Shown: positions 45,182 to 54,413 of the stretch, one piece after another
Position numbering within the stretch: the first letter of the stretch is position 1
Layout of the letters: each line of letters starts with the position of its first letter
DNA from: an uncultured Myroides sp.
GTDB taxonomy: Bacteria > Bacteroidota > Bacteroidia > Flavobacteriales > Flavobacteriaceae
Assembly: GCA_913777665.1 (NCBI GenBank)
Contig: CAJYTF010000013.1
Coordinates: forward strand, 60,919 to 124,918
Direction: 5' to 3'
Length of the DNA: 64,000 nt
The notes under the pieces: model-generated
Seen by the model: the letters and a program-made list of their open reading frames with translations, nothing else
Told to the model about the DNA's origin: nothing
The model's database searches: none
Position numbers and translations under genes: made by a program

Positions 45182-45898
45182 TTATCCTCTTAATTTTTGA
45201 TTATACAAACACACCACATTTTCCAATCCTAAATAAATAGCTTCGGAAATTAATGCGTGACCAATAGAAACTTCTAACAAACCGGGAATATTCTGTTTGA
45301 AAAATTCGATATTATCCAAACTTAAATCGTGTCCGGCGTTGATTCCCAAACCTAATTCATTAGCCAATTCGGCAGATTTGGTGTAAGGTTCAATTGCCTT
45401 TAAATTTCCTAAACCATATTGGTGTGCAAAAGCTTCCGTATATAATTCAACACGGTCGGTTCCTGTTTTCTTTGCTCCTTCAATCATACTTAAAACCGGA
45501 TCAACAAAAATAGAAGTCCTTATTCCGTTACGCTTGAATTCTGCAATCACTTCTTTTAAATATGCCTGATGTTTTACGGTATCCCAACCAGCGTTCGATG
45601 TAATGGCATCAACAGCATCGGGCACCAAGGTAACCTGCGTAGGTTTGCATTCCAACACCAGATTCATAAAATTATCCATCGGATTTCCTTCAATATTATA
45701 TTCGGTATGTACCACAGATACCAAATCACGCGCATCCTGATAGCGTATATGTCGTTCATCTGGTCGCGGATGCACTGTAACGCCCTGCGCACCAAAACGC
45801 TGAACATCGGCAGCAACCTTTAACAAATCGGGAACATTACCACCGCGTGCATTACGCAATGTGGCAATTTTATTGATATTTACAGATAATTTTGTCAT
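45182..45898 (-). CDS. pdxJ: Pyridoxine 5'-phosphate synthase PdxJ
   Basis: The 238-residue TIM-barrel enzyme begins MTKLSVNINKIATLRNARGG with the PdxJ signature VTVHPRPDERHI and active-site Glu in VELYTEAFA. It condenses 1-deoxyxylulose 5-phosphate and 3-amino-2-oxopropyl phosphate to pyridoxine phosphate (vitamin B6). The gene is divergent from the CBS-nadK cluster, the usual flavobacterial arrangement. Confidence 0.97.
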   Translation of the reverse strand: MTKLSVNINKIATLRNARGGNVPDLLKVAADVQRFGAQGVTVHPRPDERHIRYQDARDLVSVVHTEYNIEGNPMDNFMNLVLECKPTQVTLVPDAVDAITSNAGWDTVKHQAYLKEVIAEFKRNGIRTSIFVDPVLSMIEGAKKTGTDRVELYTEAFAHQYGLGNLKAIEPYTKSAELANELGLGINAGHDLSLDNIEFFKQNIPGLLEVSIGHALISEAIYLGLENVVCLYNQKLRG

Positions 45899-45917
45899 TC
45901 TATATTTAATTTATCAA

Positions 45918-45945
45918 CAAAAATACAAAGTAAATTGGGTACAAA
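45918..45945 (-). promoter_or_regulatory. Promoter of pdxJ
   Basis: On the - strand TTTG (45942-45945) and TATTTTTG (45918-45925) are separated by 16 bases, slightly short of the usual 19. It lies 19 bases before the start codon. Confidence 0.5.
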
Positions 45946-45984
45946 ACCGATTATTTTAATTATTTTGCAATGAATTTTACCGTT

Positions 45985-46641
45985 ATGAAATCGATACAAA
46001 ACCTGATTAAACACAAACCAAAGCCTTTTACTTTTGCTACGAAATTCAATGATATTGTTGAATTTATAGAAGACAGCGAATACAGTCATTTTCCGGTGTT
46101 GGAGCAGGATATTTATGTAGGATCTATTTCCGCGTTGGATATTCAGCCGTCTGAAACCAAAACCGTAGGCGATTACCGTTATGCTTTGTTGCCTTATTTT
46201 GTTAGGAAAGATGCCAGCTGGTTTGAAGTTTTAGAAAAGTTCGCACAGTTTGACTGTAACATTTTGGCAGTTTTAACCGAAAACAACCAATATATAGGAT
46301 ATTATTTTCAGGAAGATATTTTACCTTTTTTAAACAGTACGCCTTTTATGAAAGATGCCGGTTTGGCGGTGGTTGTTCAAAAACATTATTTAGATTACAG
46401 CATCAGCGAAATTGCGCAAATTGTAGAAACCAACAATTGTAAACTATTAGGCGTTTTTGTATCTGAAATGAAAAACCAAACGGCACAAATCACCATAAAG
46501 GCATCGGCAGGAAACATAAATGAAATAATTCAGACATTTCGTCGTTTTGGTTATGAGATCATATCAGAACACAATCAGGATTCTTATTTAAACGAATTAA
46601 AAGACCGTTCGGCTTATTTAGATAAATTTTTAAACATTTAA
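45985..46641 (+). CDS. CBS-domain protein
   Basis: I prefer the ATG at 45985 (MKSIQNLIKHKPKPFTFATK); the in-frame ATG at 45970 would add five residues. The 218-residue protein holds one or two CBS domains (EQDIYVGSISALDI, NNQYIGYYFQEDIL) in its first half and an ACT-like region (TAQITIKASAGNINEIIQTF) at its end. It is probably an adenine-nucleotide sensor. It is 6 bases before nadK, a conserved pairing. Confidence 0.8.
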   Translation: MKSIQNLIKHKPKPFTFATKFNDIVEFIEDSEYSHFPVLEQDIYVGSISALDIQPSETKTVGDYRYALLPYFVRKDASWFEVLEKFAQFDCNILAVLTENNQYIGYYFQEDILPFLNSTPFMKDAGLAVVVQKHYLDYSISEIAQIVETNNCKLLGVFVSEMKNQTAQITIKASAGNINEIIQTFRRFGYEIISEHNQDSYLNELKDRSAYLDKFLNI

Positions 46642-46647
46642 CAAGGT

Positions 46648-47532
46648 ATGAAGTTTGCCATTTACGCTCAGAATTACAAACCCAACTATAAAGAAATTAT
46701 AGAAAAATTAGTACGTGCGCTAAAAACACACAACGCTAAAGTAATTTTTGAAAAAGAGTTTTACAAGCTTTTGGTTGAAAACAATGTTTTAAATTCTGAA
46801 TACGATACGTTTTCATCGCATACCGATATTGATGACGATACCAAATTCTTTGTAAGTATTGGTGGCGACGGAACGTTGTTGCGTGCTGCGAATTTCGTAA
46901 AAAGTAAAAATATTCCCATTATAGGTGTAAACGCAGGCAGATTGGGTTTTCTGGCAAATGTACAGCAGGAAGCTATTGGATTTTTAATTCCGCTTTTGTT
47001 TTCAAACCAATACACATTGTCGCGTAGAACCTTGTTACAGTTGAACGACCCTGATGAAGCAACCAGTAAATTCAATGTAAATTTTGCGCTGAACGAAATT
47101 ACGGTAACGCGTAAAAATTCTACATCGATGATTACGGTGGAAGCCTACATAAATAACGAATATCTGGCGACTTATTGGGCAGACGGAATTATTATCTCAA
47201 CACCAACAGGCAGCACAGGATACAATTTAAGTTGTGGAGGTCCTATAATTACACCCGACAGCAATTGTTTAGTAATAACACCCATTGCACCGCATAATTT
47301 AACAACGCGACCGTTAATAATTAACGACCGCAGTAAAATTAAAATGAAGGTAAGCAGCCGCGAAACGCAATTTTTATTATCGTTAGATTCTGAAACGGCA
47401 GCCATAAGCAATGATTCGGAAATAGAAATATCATTAGCCAACCATACGGTAAACATGGTAGAATTTCCGTCGGTCACTTTTTTACGAACCCTTCGCAGTA
47501 AATTATTGTGGGGAGAAGACAAAAGAAATTAA
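46648..47532 (+). CDS. nadK: NAD kinase
   Basis: The 294-residue kinase has the GGDGT motif (VSIGGDGTLLRAANF), NAGRLGFL and the NAD-binding STPTGSTGYNLSCGGP. It phosphorylates NAD to NADP and is essential for supplying NADPH. It follows the CBS-domain gene directly, and the run continues into the envelope cluster. Confidence 0.97.
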   Translation: MKFAIYAQNYKPNYKEIIEKLVRALKTHNAKVIFEKEFYKLLVENNVLNSEYDTFSSHTDIDDDTKFFVSIGGDGTLLRAANFVKSKNIPIIGVNAGRLGFLANVQQEAIGFLIPLLFSNQYTLSRRTLLQLNDPDEATSKFNVNFALNEITVTRKNSTSMITVEAYINNEYLATYWADGIIISTPTGSTGYNLSCGGPIITPDSNCLVITPIAPHNLTTRPLIINDRSKIKMKVSSRETQFLLSLDSETAAISNDSEIEISLANHTVNMVEFPSVTFLRTLRSKLLWGEDKRN

Positions 47533-47584
47533 ATAGTATTTCACAAAATACATCATAATTATAAAATATATTCGTTTACATTAG

Positions 47585-47592
47585 TATATTTG
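47585..47592 (+). promoter_or_regulatory. -7 box TATATTTG before the DUF6089 gene
   Basis: Perfect TAnnTTTG match 15 bases before the start codon; it opens the DUF6089-uppS-bamA transcript. Confidence 0.6.
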
Positions 47593-47607
47593 CAAATTAG
47601 TCATAAA

Positions 47608-48300
47608 ATGAAAAGAAAACTTTTAACCATATTAACTATTTTAGGTGTTTGCACATCAGCTCAAAGTCAAATACACGAACTTGGAGTAACTGTTGGCGCA
47701 ACTAATTATATTGGTGACATCGGATCTACCAAATACATAAATCCTACCGATATGGGTTATGGTTTTCAATACCGTTGGAACAAAAGCGCAAGGCATTCAT
47801 GGCGTGTAAACTATACGTATATGCCAATATCGGGAAAAGATTCCGAATCAGACATGCCTTTAAGACAAGCACGCGATCTTTCAACAAAAAATAATTTGAA
47901 CGAATTGATGCTGGGTTTAGAATTCAACTTTTTTGAATTTGACCTGCACAACGACTGGTTTGCCTTTACGCCTTACGTGCATACAGGTATTGCAGGAATA
48001 TCGTACAAAGAAACATACTTTAACGAGTACGCAAAACAAATAGAAAAAGACACCGAATACGCCCTTGCCATACCGGTAACATTGGGCTTAAAAGCATTAA
48101 TAAACAAAAAACTGGTTATTAGTGCCGAAGTTGGTGCACGTTATGCCTTTACCGACAATTTAGACGGAAGCAATCCTGCAAGTCCGTCAACGAACATTGT
48201 TGCATTTGGCAATACAAATTCCAAAGACTGGTATGTTTTTTCCGGCATAAACATTTCTTATACCTTTGGTAAAAACCCTTGTTACTGTGCCCCAAGATAA
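47608..48300 (+). CDS. DUF6089 family protein, outer-membrane-like
   Basis: Start taken at 47608 (MKRKLLTILTILGVCTSAQS), whose signal peptide is clean; the six residues before it do not fit. The 230-residue protein is a beta-barrel-like protein (HELGVTVGATNYIGDIGSTK at its start, ending FGKNPCYC). It is always found immediately before uppS-bamA in flavobacteria, so a role in outer-membrane assembly is plausible but unproven. It ends one base before the uppS start. Confidence 0.85.
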   Translation: MKRKLLTILTILGVCTSAQSQIHELGVTVGATNYIGDIGSTKYINPTDMGYGFQYRWNKSARHSWRVNYTYMPISGKDSESDMPLRQARDLSTKNNLNELMLGLEFNFFEFDLHNDWFAFTPYVHTGIAGISYKETYFNEYAKQIEKDTEYALAIPVTLGLKALINKKLVISAEVGARYAFTDNLDGSNPASPSTNIVAFGNTNSKDWYVFSGINISYTFGKNPCYCAPR

Positions 48301-48301
48301 A

Positions 48302-49042
48302 ATGAAAGAAACTACACTTATTCCCGAAAAATTACCGCAACATCTGGCTATTATCATGGATGGTAACGGCAGATGGGCAAAACAAAAAGGTTTTTTAAGA
48401 ACAATTGGTCACGAGAACGGTGCCACAGCAGTAAAACGTACCGTTGAGCAATGTGCCCGTCTGGGAATTCCCTATTTAACTTTATACGCATTTTCTACCG
48501 AAAACTGGAACCGTCCGAAATTCGAAGTAGACATGTTAATGAAGTTATTGGTTAAAGCTTTAAGAAAAGAAGTAAAATCGCTTCACGAAAACAACATAAA
48601 ATTAAACGCAATTGGTAATTTAGACCTTTTACCTTCATCAGTTCGCAAGGAATTAACAGAAGTTTTAGAAAAAACCAAAAACAACACGCGTTTAACACTT
48701 TCGCTTGCATTAAGCTACGGCTCTAGGAATGAACTACTTGAAGCCACAAAAGAGCTGTGTAACAAAGTTAAAAATAATATAATTTCAATAGATGCTATTG
48801 ACGAATCGGTTATTAATAAGCATCTTTACACCCATAATTTACCAGACGTTGACTTATTAATAAGAACAAGCGGCGAACAGCGTATAAGCAATTTTATGTT
48901 ATGGCAGATAGCCTATGCGGAATTGTACTTTACCGAAGTTTTATGGCCCGATTTTTCTAACGAACACCTTCACCAGGCGTTAGAAACCTATCAGAACCGC
49001 GAACGCAGATATGGTAAAACAAGTGAACAAATCAATAAGTAA
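48302..49042 (+). CDS. uppS: Isoprenyl transferase (undecaprenyl diphosphate synthase)
   Basis: Start set at the ATG at 48302, one base after the previous stop. The 246-residue cis-prenyltransferase has IIMDGNGRWAKQKG (catalytic Asp, Arg), LYAFSTENWNRP and RTSGEQRISNFM. It makes undecaprenyl diphosphate, the lipid carrier for peptidoglycan and surface polysaccharide synthesis. It is followed by bamA 12 bases on. Confidence 0.97.
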   Translation: MKETTLIPEKLPQHLAIIMDGNGRWAKQKGFLRTIGHENGATAVKRTVEQCARLGIPYLTLYAFSTENWNRPKFEVDMLMKLLVKALRKEVKSLHENNIKLNAIGNLDLLPSSVRKELTEVLEKTKNNTRLTLSLALSYGSRNELLEATKELCNKVKNNIISIDAIDESVINKHLYTHNLPDVDLLIRTSGEQRISNFMLWQIAYAELYFTEVLWPDFSNEHLHQALETYQNRERRYGKTSEQINK

Positions 49043-49054
49043 TTTTTAAGGATA

Positions 49055-51835
49055 ATGCATCGCAAAAAATTAAAATACCTTTTTCCATTATTAGTAAGCT
49101 TTGCTGCGGCAAACGCACAAGACCAACCGGTAACACCACCAACCGGTAACAGTGATGCTGCACAAGAAACATTGATTCCCGAAACAGACCCGAATGCACC
49201 ACGCAGATACCGTTTAGGAACCATTAAAGTAACAGGAAATTATCATTTTAACGAACTGACTATTTTTACCTATGCAGGTTTAGAAAAAGGTCAGGTAATA
49301 AATCTTCCGGGTGAAGAAATTTCCGATGCCATTAAAAAATTATGGAAAACAGGTTATTTCAGTGAAATCAACGTTTATGAATCATCTGTTGTAGGCGATG
49401 TTTTAAATCTTGAAATACATTTGAACGAATTACCGCGCTTAAAGAATGTTGAAATTACCGGTATTAAAAAAGCCAAAAAAGAGGAAATCTTAAAAGATTT
49501 GCAACTGGCTGTTCCGGCAACACAAACAACTGCTGGTAAACAAGATAAAAAAATTAAGATTACCGAAGGTAAAATCATTAACGACAACTTAATTTCTACT
49601 ACTAAAAACTATCTTACCAATAAATACAGAAAAGACGGTTTTTACAACACCAAAGTTACGGTTGAAAGAAAGTTACACGACGATAAAAAAACAGCCGACC
49701 TGCTTATTTCAATTGATAAAGGCAGCAAGGTGCGTATATCTAAAATTAATTTCGAAGGAAATTCGCAACTTACCGATGCCAAATTGCGCAAGGCAATGAA
49801 AAAGACCAAACAAAAGAGTCCTTTAAACCCTATGCGTATTTTCACTCCTTCTAAATTCATAGAAAACGAATACAAAACCGATCTTACAAATATTATTGAT
49901 GCCTACAAAGAAAAAGGATACCGCGATGCCCGCATTATACAGCAAAAAGCAACATACAATCCTAAAAAGAACAATGTAGCCATTAATATCAATTTAGAAG
50001 AAGGTCAAAAATATTATATCGGAGACGTTCGTTTTATTGGAAATTCCGAATATCCGGATCAATATCTTCGTCGTATTTTAGGAATTAAAAAGGGAGATGT
50101 TTACAATGGTCCTTTATTAGAAAAGCGCGTTGTGGATCGAACAAATCCTGATGCTATTAATATTGAAAATGAGTATCAAAATGCAGGTTTCTTATGGTCA
50201 CAAGTTAATCTTGTTGAAACCGCAACACGTAAGGATACCATTGATTTTGACATACGTATTGTAGAAAATCCAATTGCACGTTTTAACAATATTAGTGTTT
50301 CTGGTAACGATAAAACGCACGATTACATTATTTTGCGTGAATTGCGTACGCTTCCGGGACAAAAATGGAGAAAGGCAGATGTAGTAGAATCTGTACGCCG
50401 TTTGGGAAGCATGGGTATTTTTGATGCTACGGCAATTAACCCTGATGTTAAAAACCCGGATCCTATAGATGGAACTGTTGATTTAGAATATCAAGTGGTA
50501 GAAAACGGACAGTCGCAGGTTGAAGTTCAAGGTGGATACGGTGGCGGTACATTTATTGGTACATTGGCATTATCGTTCAACAACTTTTCGGCGCGTAATA
50601 TTTTTAATAAAGAAGCTTATACGCCATTCCCAATGGGAGATGCTCAAAAAATGTCTTTACGTTTGCAGGCAGCAACCTATTTTCAAACCTACAGTTTAAG
50701 TTTTTCTGAGCCTTGGTTTGGTGGTCGCCGTCCTATTTCGTTGTTTGGATCGTTATCATACACAAGTCAGAAATCGTACAACTTTAGAACAAGAGATATT
50801 GATCGCAGCCAAGGATTAAACATTTCAACAGCAACCTTTGGTATTGCAAAACGTTTATTGGTTCCAGACGATAACTTTACCTTATCGCACTCGTTAAGTT
50901 TCCAGTATTACGAATTGAACAATTATTTCTCTAACATGTTTGCTTTCAGTAACGGGTCTTCACGAAATTTAGCTTACACTGTAGAACTTTCTCGTGACAA
51001 CCGTGGAGGTATCATGCCGGCGATTTATCCGCAATCGGGAGCTTTTTTAAGTGTATCTGGTAAATTTACCGCACCATATTCTTTATTCAACAATGTTGAT
51101 TACAAGAATTTAGAGAATATGGAAGAGTATAAGTACAGAACTACGCAGGTACAAGAACATCCAGATACAGGTGCCGATATTCCTATTGGATCTTACCTAG
51201 ATGCAAATGGCAGACCTGTTAGTGATTACCGTAATGCAAGAATTGATCAGGATAAATTAAACCAGAAAAAATTTAATTGGTTAGAATATTATAAAATCAA
51301 CTTTAAGGCAGATTGGTACACGACTATTTTTGATAAATTGGTTTTGCGTACACAAGGTCAGTTTGGATTTTTAGGAGCTTACAACAACGATCGTGGTGTT
51401 ATTCCGTTTGAGCGTTTTTATTTAGGTGGAAGCGGAATGATGATGAATACGATGGACGGAAGAGAAAATGTTTCATTGCGCGGATATGCCGACAACACGC
51501 TTACACCAAGGACTTACGATGAATCTATAAATCAAAATAGAGATACTGGTGGTACCGTGTACAATAAATTCTCTGTTGAATTACGTTATCCTATTGCATT
51601 AAAAGGACAAATGAGTGCGTATGTTTTAACATTCTTCGATGCAGGTGCTGCGTATGAAGGATTTACGAACTACAATCCGTTTAAATTACAACGAGGTGCC
51701 GGTGCCGGTGTACGTGTACACATGCCAATGTTTGGATTGTTAGGTATTGATTTTGGTTACGGATTTGATAAAGTTCCGGGTACAAACCAGATTGGTGGTT
51801 TCCAAACGCACTTTGTGTTAGGTCAGCAATTTTAA
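49055..51835 (+). CDS. bamA: Outer-membrane protein assembly factor BamA
   Basis: The 926-residue Omp85 protein has a signal peptide (MHRKKLKYLFPLLVSFAAAN) and an N-terminal Gln/Pro-rich spacer. POTRA domains lie at roughly 50-470 (RLGTIKVTGNYHFNELTIFT begins the first), then the C-terminal 16-strand barrel (NGQSQVEVQGGYGGGTFIGT onwards), ending with aromatic F. Flavobacterial BamA is long. It inserts outer-membrane proteins. Two Skp/OmpH chaperone genes follow. Confidence 0.96.
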   Translation: MHRKKLKYLFPLLVSFAAANAQDQPVTPPTGNSDAAQETLIPETDPNAPRRYRLGTIKVTGNYHFNELTIFTYAGLEKGQVINLPGEEISDAIKKLWKTGYFSEINVYESSVVGDVLNLEIHLNELPRLKNVEITGIKKAKKEEILKDLQLAVPATQTTAGKQDKKIKITEGKIINDNLISTTKNYLTNKYRKDGFYNTKVTVERKLHDDKKTADLLISIDKGSKVRISKINFEGNSQLTDAKLRKAMKKTKQKSPLNPMRIFTPSKFIENEYKTDLTNIIDAYKEKGYRDARIIQQKATYNPKKNNVAININLEEGQKYYIGDVRFIGNSEYPDQYLRRILGIKKGDVYNGPLLEKRVVDRTNPDAINIENEYQNAGFLWSQVNLVETATRKDTIDFDIRIVENPIARFNNISVSGNDKTHDYIILRELRTLPGQKWRKADVVESVRRLGSMGIFDATAINPDVKNPDPIDGTVDLEYQVVENGQSQVEVQGGYGGGTFIGTLALSFNNFSARNIFNKEAYTPFPMGDAQKMSLRLQAATYFQTYSLSFSEPWFGGRRPISLFGSLSYTSQKSYNFRTRDIDRSQGLNISTATFGIAKRLLVPDDNFTLSHSLSFQYYELNNYFSNMFAFSNGSSRNLAYTVELSRDNRGGIMPAIYPQSGAFLSVSGKFTAPYSLFNNVDYKNLENMEEYKYRTTQVQEHPDTGADIPIGSYLDANGRPVSDYRNARIDQDKLNQKKFNWLEYYKINFKADWYTTIFDKLVLRTQGQFGFLGAYNNDRGVIPFERFYLGGSGMMMNTMDGRENVSLRGYADNTLTPRTYDESINQNRDTGGTVYNKFSVELRYPIALKGQMSAYVLTFFDAGAAYEGFTNYNPFKLQRGAGAGVRVHMPMFGLLGIDFGYGFDKVPGTNQIGGFQTHFVLGQQF

Positions 51836-51863
51836 TGGCACACATTTTGAATAATTATTTTAT

Positions 51864-52988
51864 ATGAAAAAATTAGTTTCTATTTTACTTGTTTGCTTAT
51901 GCAATTTTGGTTTTGCTCAAAAAGGTCGTATTGCTTATATCGATTCAGACTTTATTATGAGCAAAATGCCCGAGTATGAAGAAGCTAACAAAGAATTAAA
52001 GAAAAGAACTGCCGAGTGGGAATCTGTTATAGAACGTAAGAAAAAGGAAATTAAAGATTTAAAAGATCAGTTAAATGTAGAACGCCCTTTGCTTACCCAA
52101 CAATTAATTGATGAGAAGGAAGAAGACATTCAGATTATAGAAAAGGAATTGTTAGATTTTCAGCATGAAAAATTCGGTAAAGAAGGATCTTACTTCAAAC
52201 AAAAGTTAGATTTGGCTAAACCTTTACAGGATCAGATTTCTACCATTGTTGAAGAAATCGCCCGTAAAAAGCGCTATTCATCTGTCATCGATAAATCAAC
52301 AAGCAGCGAAACCGCTTTGCTATATGTAAATTCAGCCGATGAAATTTCTGACCAAGTAATTCGTAAGTTGGATCAAACCAGAAACAAAAGCAAATTATCT
52401 AAAAAAGAAATTGAACAGCTTGAAATTGCCGAAAGACAAATTGAAGTTAAGGAACGCCAACGAAGCAAACGCGATGAATTAGAAGAACGCCAGCGTTTAA
52501 TTGAAGAAGAAAAAGAAGAGTTGGCAAAAACGCAAACTTCTAATCAGAATACAAATACGGCACCAGAAGAATCGCCTGAAGAGAAACGCAGACGCGAACA
52601 GCAAGAAAAAATAGCTGCAGCAAAAGCCGAACGTGAGCGTATTAGGGAAGAAAAGCTGAAAGAGATTGAAAAGCGTAAAGCCGAAATTCTTAAAAAACAG
52701 GAAGAAGTTCGTTTAGCAAAAGAAAAAGCACGTGAAGAAGCACTAAAAAACAGAGAAAATGCAGCGAACGGCAGAACACAGCAAACGTCAAATACCAATT
52801 CCAAACCTTTGTCTGAACGTGCACAACAAATAAAAGATCAGCAGGAACAAAGAAGAAAAGAAGCAGCCGACAAAAAGGCAAAAGCTTTGGAAGAACGCAA
52901 AAAAATGATCGAAGACCGCAAGAAAAAGATGGAAGAAGACAGACAAAAGCGTTTACAGGAGATTGAAGAGCGTAAGAAAAATAAATAA
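51864..52988 (+). CDS. OmpH/Skp family chaperone with long charged C-terminus
   Basis: The signal peptide is MKKLVSILLVCLCNFGFAQ. Residues 20-165 are an OmpH/Skp domain (GRIAYIDSDFIMSKMPEYEE). Residues 180-374 form a highly charged Lys/Glu/Arg coiled-coil-like tail (RSKRDELEERQRLIEEEKEE, AKAERERIREEKLKEIEKRK), which is much longer than in a normal Skp (about 160 residues). It is co-transcribed with bamA, 28 bases downstream. The function of the tail is unknown; cell-wall or partner binding is possible. Confidence 0.9.
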   Translation: MKKLVSILLVCLCNFGFAQKGRIAYIDSDFIMSKMPEYEEANKELKKRTAEWESVIERKKKEIKDLKDQLNVERPLLTQQLIDEKEEDIQIIEKELLDFQHEKFGKEGSYFKQKLDLAKPLQDQISTIVEEIARKKRYSSVIDKSTSSETALLYVNSADEISDQVIRKLDQTRNKSKLSKKEIEQLEIAERQIEVKERQRSKRDELEERQRLIEEEKEELAKTQTSNQNTNTAPEESPEEKRRREQQEKIAAAKAERERIREEKLKEIEKRKAEILKKQEEVRLAKEKAREEALKNRENAANGRTQQTSNTNSKPLSERAQQIKDQQEQRRKEAADKKAKALEERKKMIEDRKKKMEEDRQKRLQEIEERKKNK

Positions 52989-53005
52989 TAATTAAAAAAA
53001 ATAAG

Positions 53006-53013
53006 TACCTTCG
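53006..53013 (+). promoter_or_regulatory. -7-like box TACCTTCG before the second Skp gene
   Basis: TACCTTCG is a frequent variant of TAnnTTTG and sits 38 bases before the ATG, so the second Skp gene may have its own promoter in addition to read-through from bamA. Confidence 0.5.
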
Positions 53014-53051
53014 CAAAGGTTTTATAAGTTGAATTAAATTAAAAATCGAAA

Positions 53052-53561
53052 ATGAGAAAATTAAGAAATTTGTTTTTAGCAGCAATTGCAGTTGTTGGTT
53101 TTAATGTAACAGCACAAGCACAAGAAGTTGCACACATTAATGTTTCAGAATTAATACCTTTAATGCCGGAATCGAAAACTGCTAAGACCGAATTAGAGAA
53201 ATTGCAGGAGAAATACAAAAAAGAAATGGAAACCATGCAGAATGATTTCCAAACAAAATTAAAAAAATATCAGGCAGAAGCTCCTACAGCAGGTGATGCA
53301 GTAAACGAAACTCGTGGTAAAGAAATGCAGGATATGGAGCAACGTATTCAATTATTCGTGCAAAATGCTCAACAAGAAATGGGTAAAAAAGAATTAGCTT
53401 TATCTGAACCTATTTTAACTAAAGCGCAACAAGCAATTCACAAAGTAGCTCGTGCTAAAGGTTATAAATACGTTTTAGATTCTACAATTGGTGCTGGAGT
53501 AATTTTAGCAGACGGACCAAATTTAATGGCAGATGTTAAGAAAGAATTAAAAATCAACTAA
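53052..53561 (+). CDS. OmpH/Skp family periplasmic chaperone
   Basis: The 169-residue protein has a signal peptide (MRKLRNLFLAAIAVVGFNVT) and the OmpH layout: VAHINVSELIPLMPESKTAK strand, a long helical hairpin and a closing strand YKYVLDSTIGAGVILADGPN. Length is typical of Skp. It guards unfolded outer-membrane proteins in the periplasm before BamA. It is a paralogue of the preceding long form. Confidence 0.93.
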   Translation: MRKLRNLFLAAIAVVGFNVTAQAQEVAHINVSELIPLMPESKTAKTELEKLQEKYKKEMETMQNDFQTKLKKYQAEAPTAGDAVNETRGKEMQDMEQRIQLFVQNAQQEMGKKELALSEPILTKAQQAIHKVARAKGYKYVLDSTIGAGVILADGPNLMADVKKELKIN

Positions 53562-53584
53562 GATTTTCACCATTTAAATATCAT

Positions 53585-53618
53585 AAAAACTACCTAAAAT
53601 TTTAGGTAGTTTTTTTTT
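53585..53618 (+). terminator. Intrinsic terminator after the second Skp gene
   Basis: Perfect palindrome aaaactaccta / taggtagtttt followed by T8, 12 bases before murI. Confidence 0.88.
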
Positions 53619-53629
53619 AAATTTGTTTT

Positions 53630-54409
53630 ATGAACAACACACAACCTATTGGTTTATTTGATTCGGGCATTGGCGGAACTACCATCTGGCGTTCCTTGCA
53701 TAATTTACTTCCAAATGAAAACACACTGTTTATAGGCGACAGTAAAAATGCACCTTACGGACAAAAAACAAAAGAGGAGATTATTCAGTTATCAAAAAAG
53801 AATGTGGAGTGGCTTTTAAATCACAAGGCAAAAGCCATCATTGTTGCATGTAATACAGCAACTACGAATGCCATATCTGAATTACGCAGTTCATACGATA
53901 TCCCGATCATTGGAATTGAACCTGCAATTAAACCTGCGGCTGCTAATACAAAAACTGGTAAAGTAGGTGTTTTGGCTACGCAAGGAACTTTAAACAGTAA
54001 GAAATACGCAGAGGCACAAACTTTATACCCTAACATTGAATTTATAAACCAAATTGGTTTTAGAATTGTGCAGTTAATTGAAGATGGGCAACTGTATTCT
54101 AAAGAATTGGAATCGTTGTTGCGTTCTTATATAGATCCTATGATCGAAAAAGATATCGATTATTTGGTTTTAGGTTGTACACACTACCCCTATCTGTTAC
54201 CCATTTTAAACAAATTTTTGCCTGAACATATAAACGTAATAGACTCCGGCGATGCCGTTGCCAAGCACACTTATAAAATTTTAAACGAAGCTAATTTACT
54301 TAAAACAGATAATCAGTCGGGATATTCTAAATTTTATACCAATAAAGACGAAGCAATCCTGCAAAGCTTCATCGCTGATTTTGGTATTGCAGAAAAATTA
54401 GATTTTTAA
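53630..54409 (+). CDS. murI: Glutamate racemase
   Basis: The 259-residue enzyme has GLFDSGIGG at its start, the catalytic Cys in VACNTATTNA and the second catalytic Cys in LGCTHYPYLL. It converts L- to D-glutamate for peptidoglycan. It closes the conserved uppS-bamA-skp-skp cluster and starts 12 bases after a terminator, so it probably has its own weak promoter or relies on read-through. Confidence 0.97.
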   Translation: MNNTQPIGLFDSGIGGTTIWRSLHNLLPNENTLFIGDSKNAPYGQKTKEEIIQLSKKNVEWLLNHKAKAIIVACNTATTNAISELRSSYDIPIIGIEPAIKPAAANTKTGKVGVLATQGTLNSKKYAEAQTLYPNIEFINQIGFRIVQLIEDGQLYSKELESLLRSYIDPMIEKDIDYLVLGCTHYPYLLPILNKFLPEHINVIDSGDAVAKHTYKILNEANLLKTDNQSGYSKFYTNKDEAILQSFIADFGIAEKLDF

Positions 54410-54413
54410 AAGC

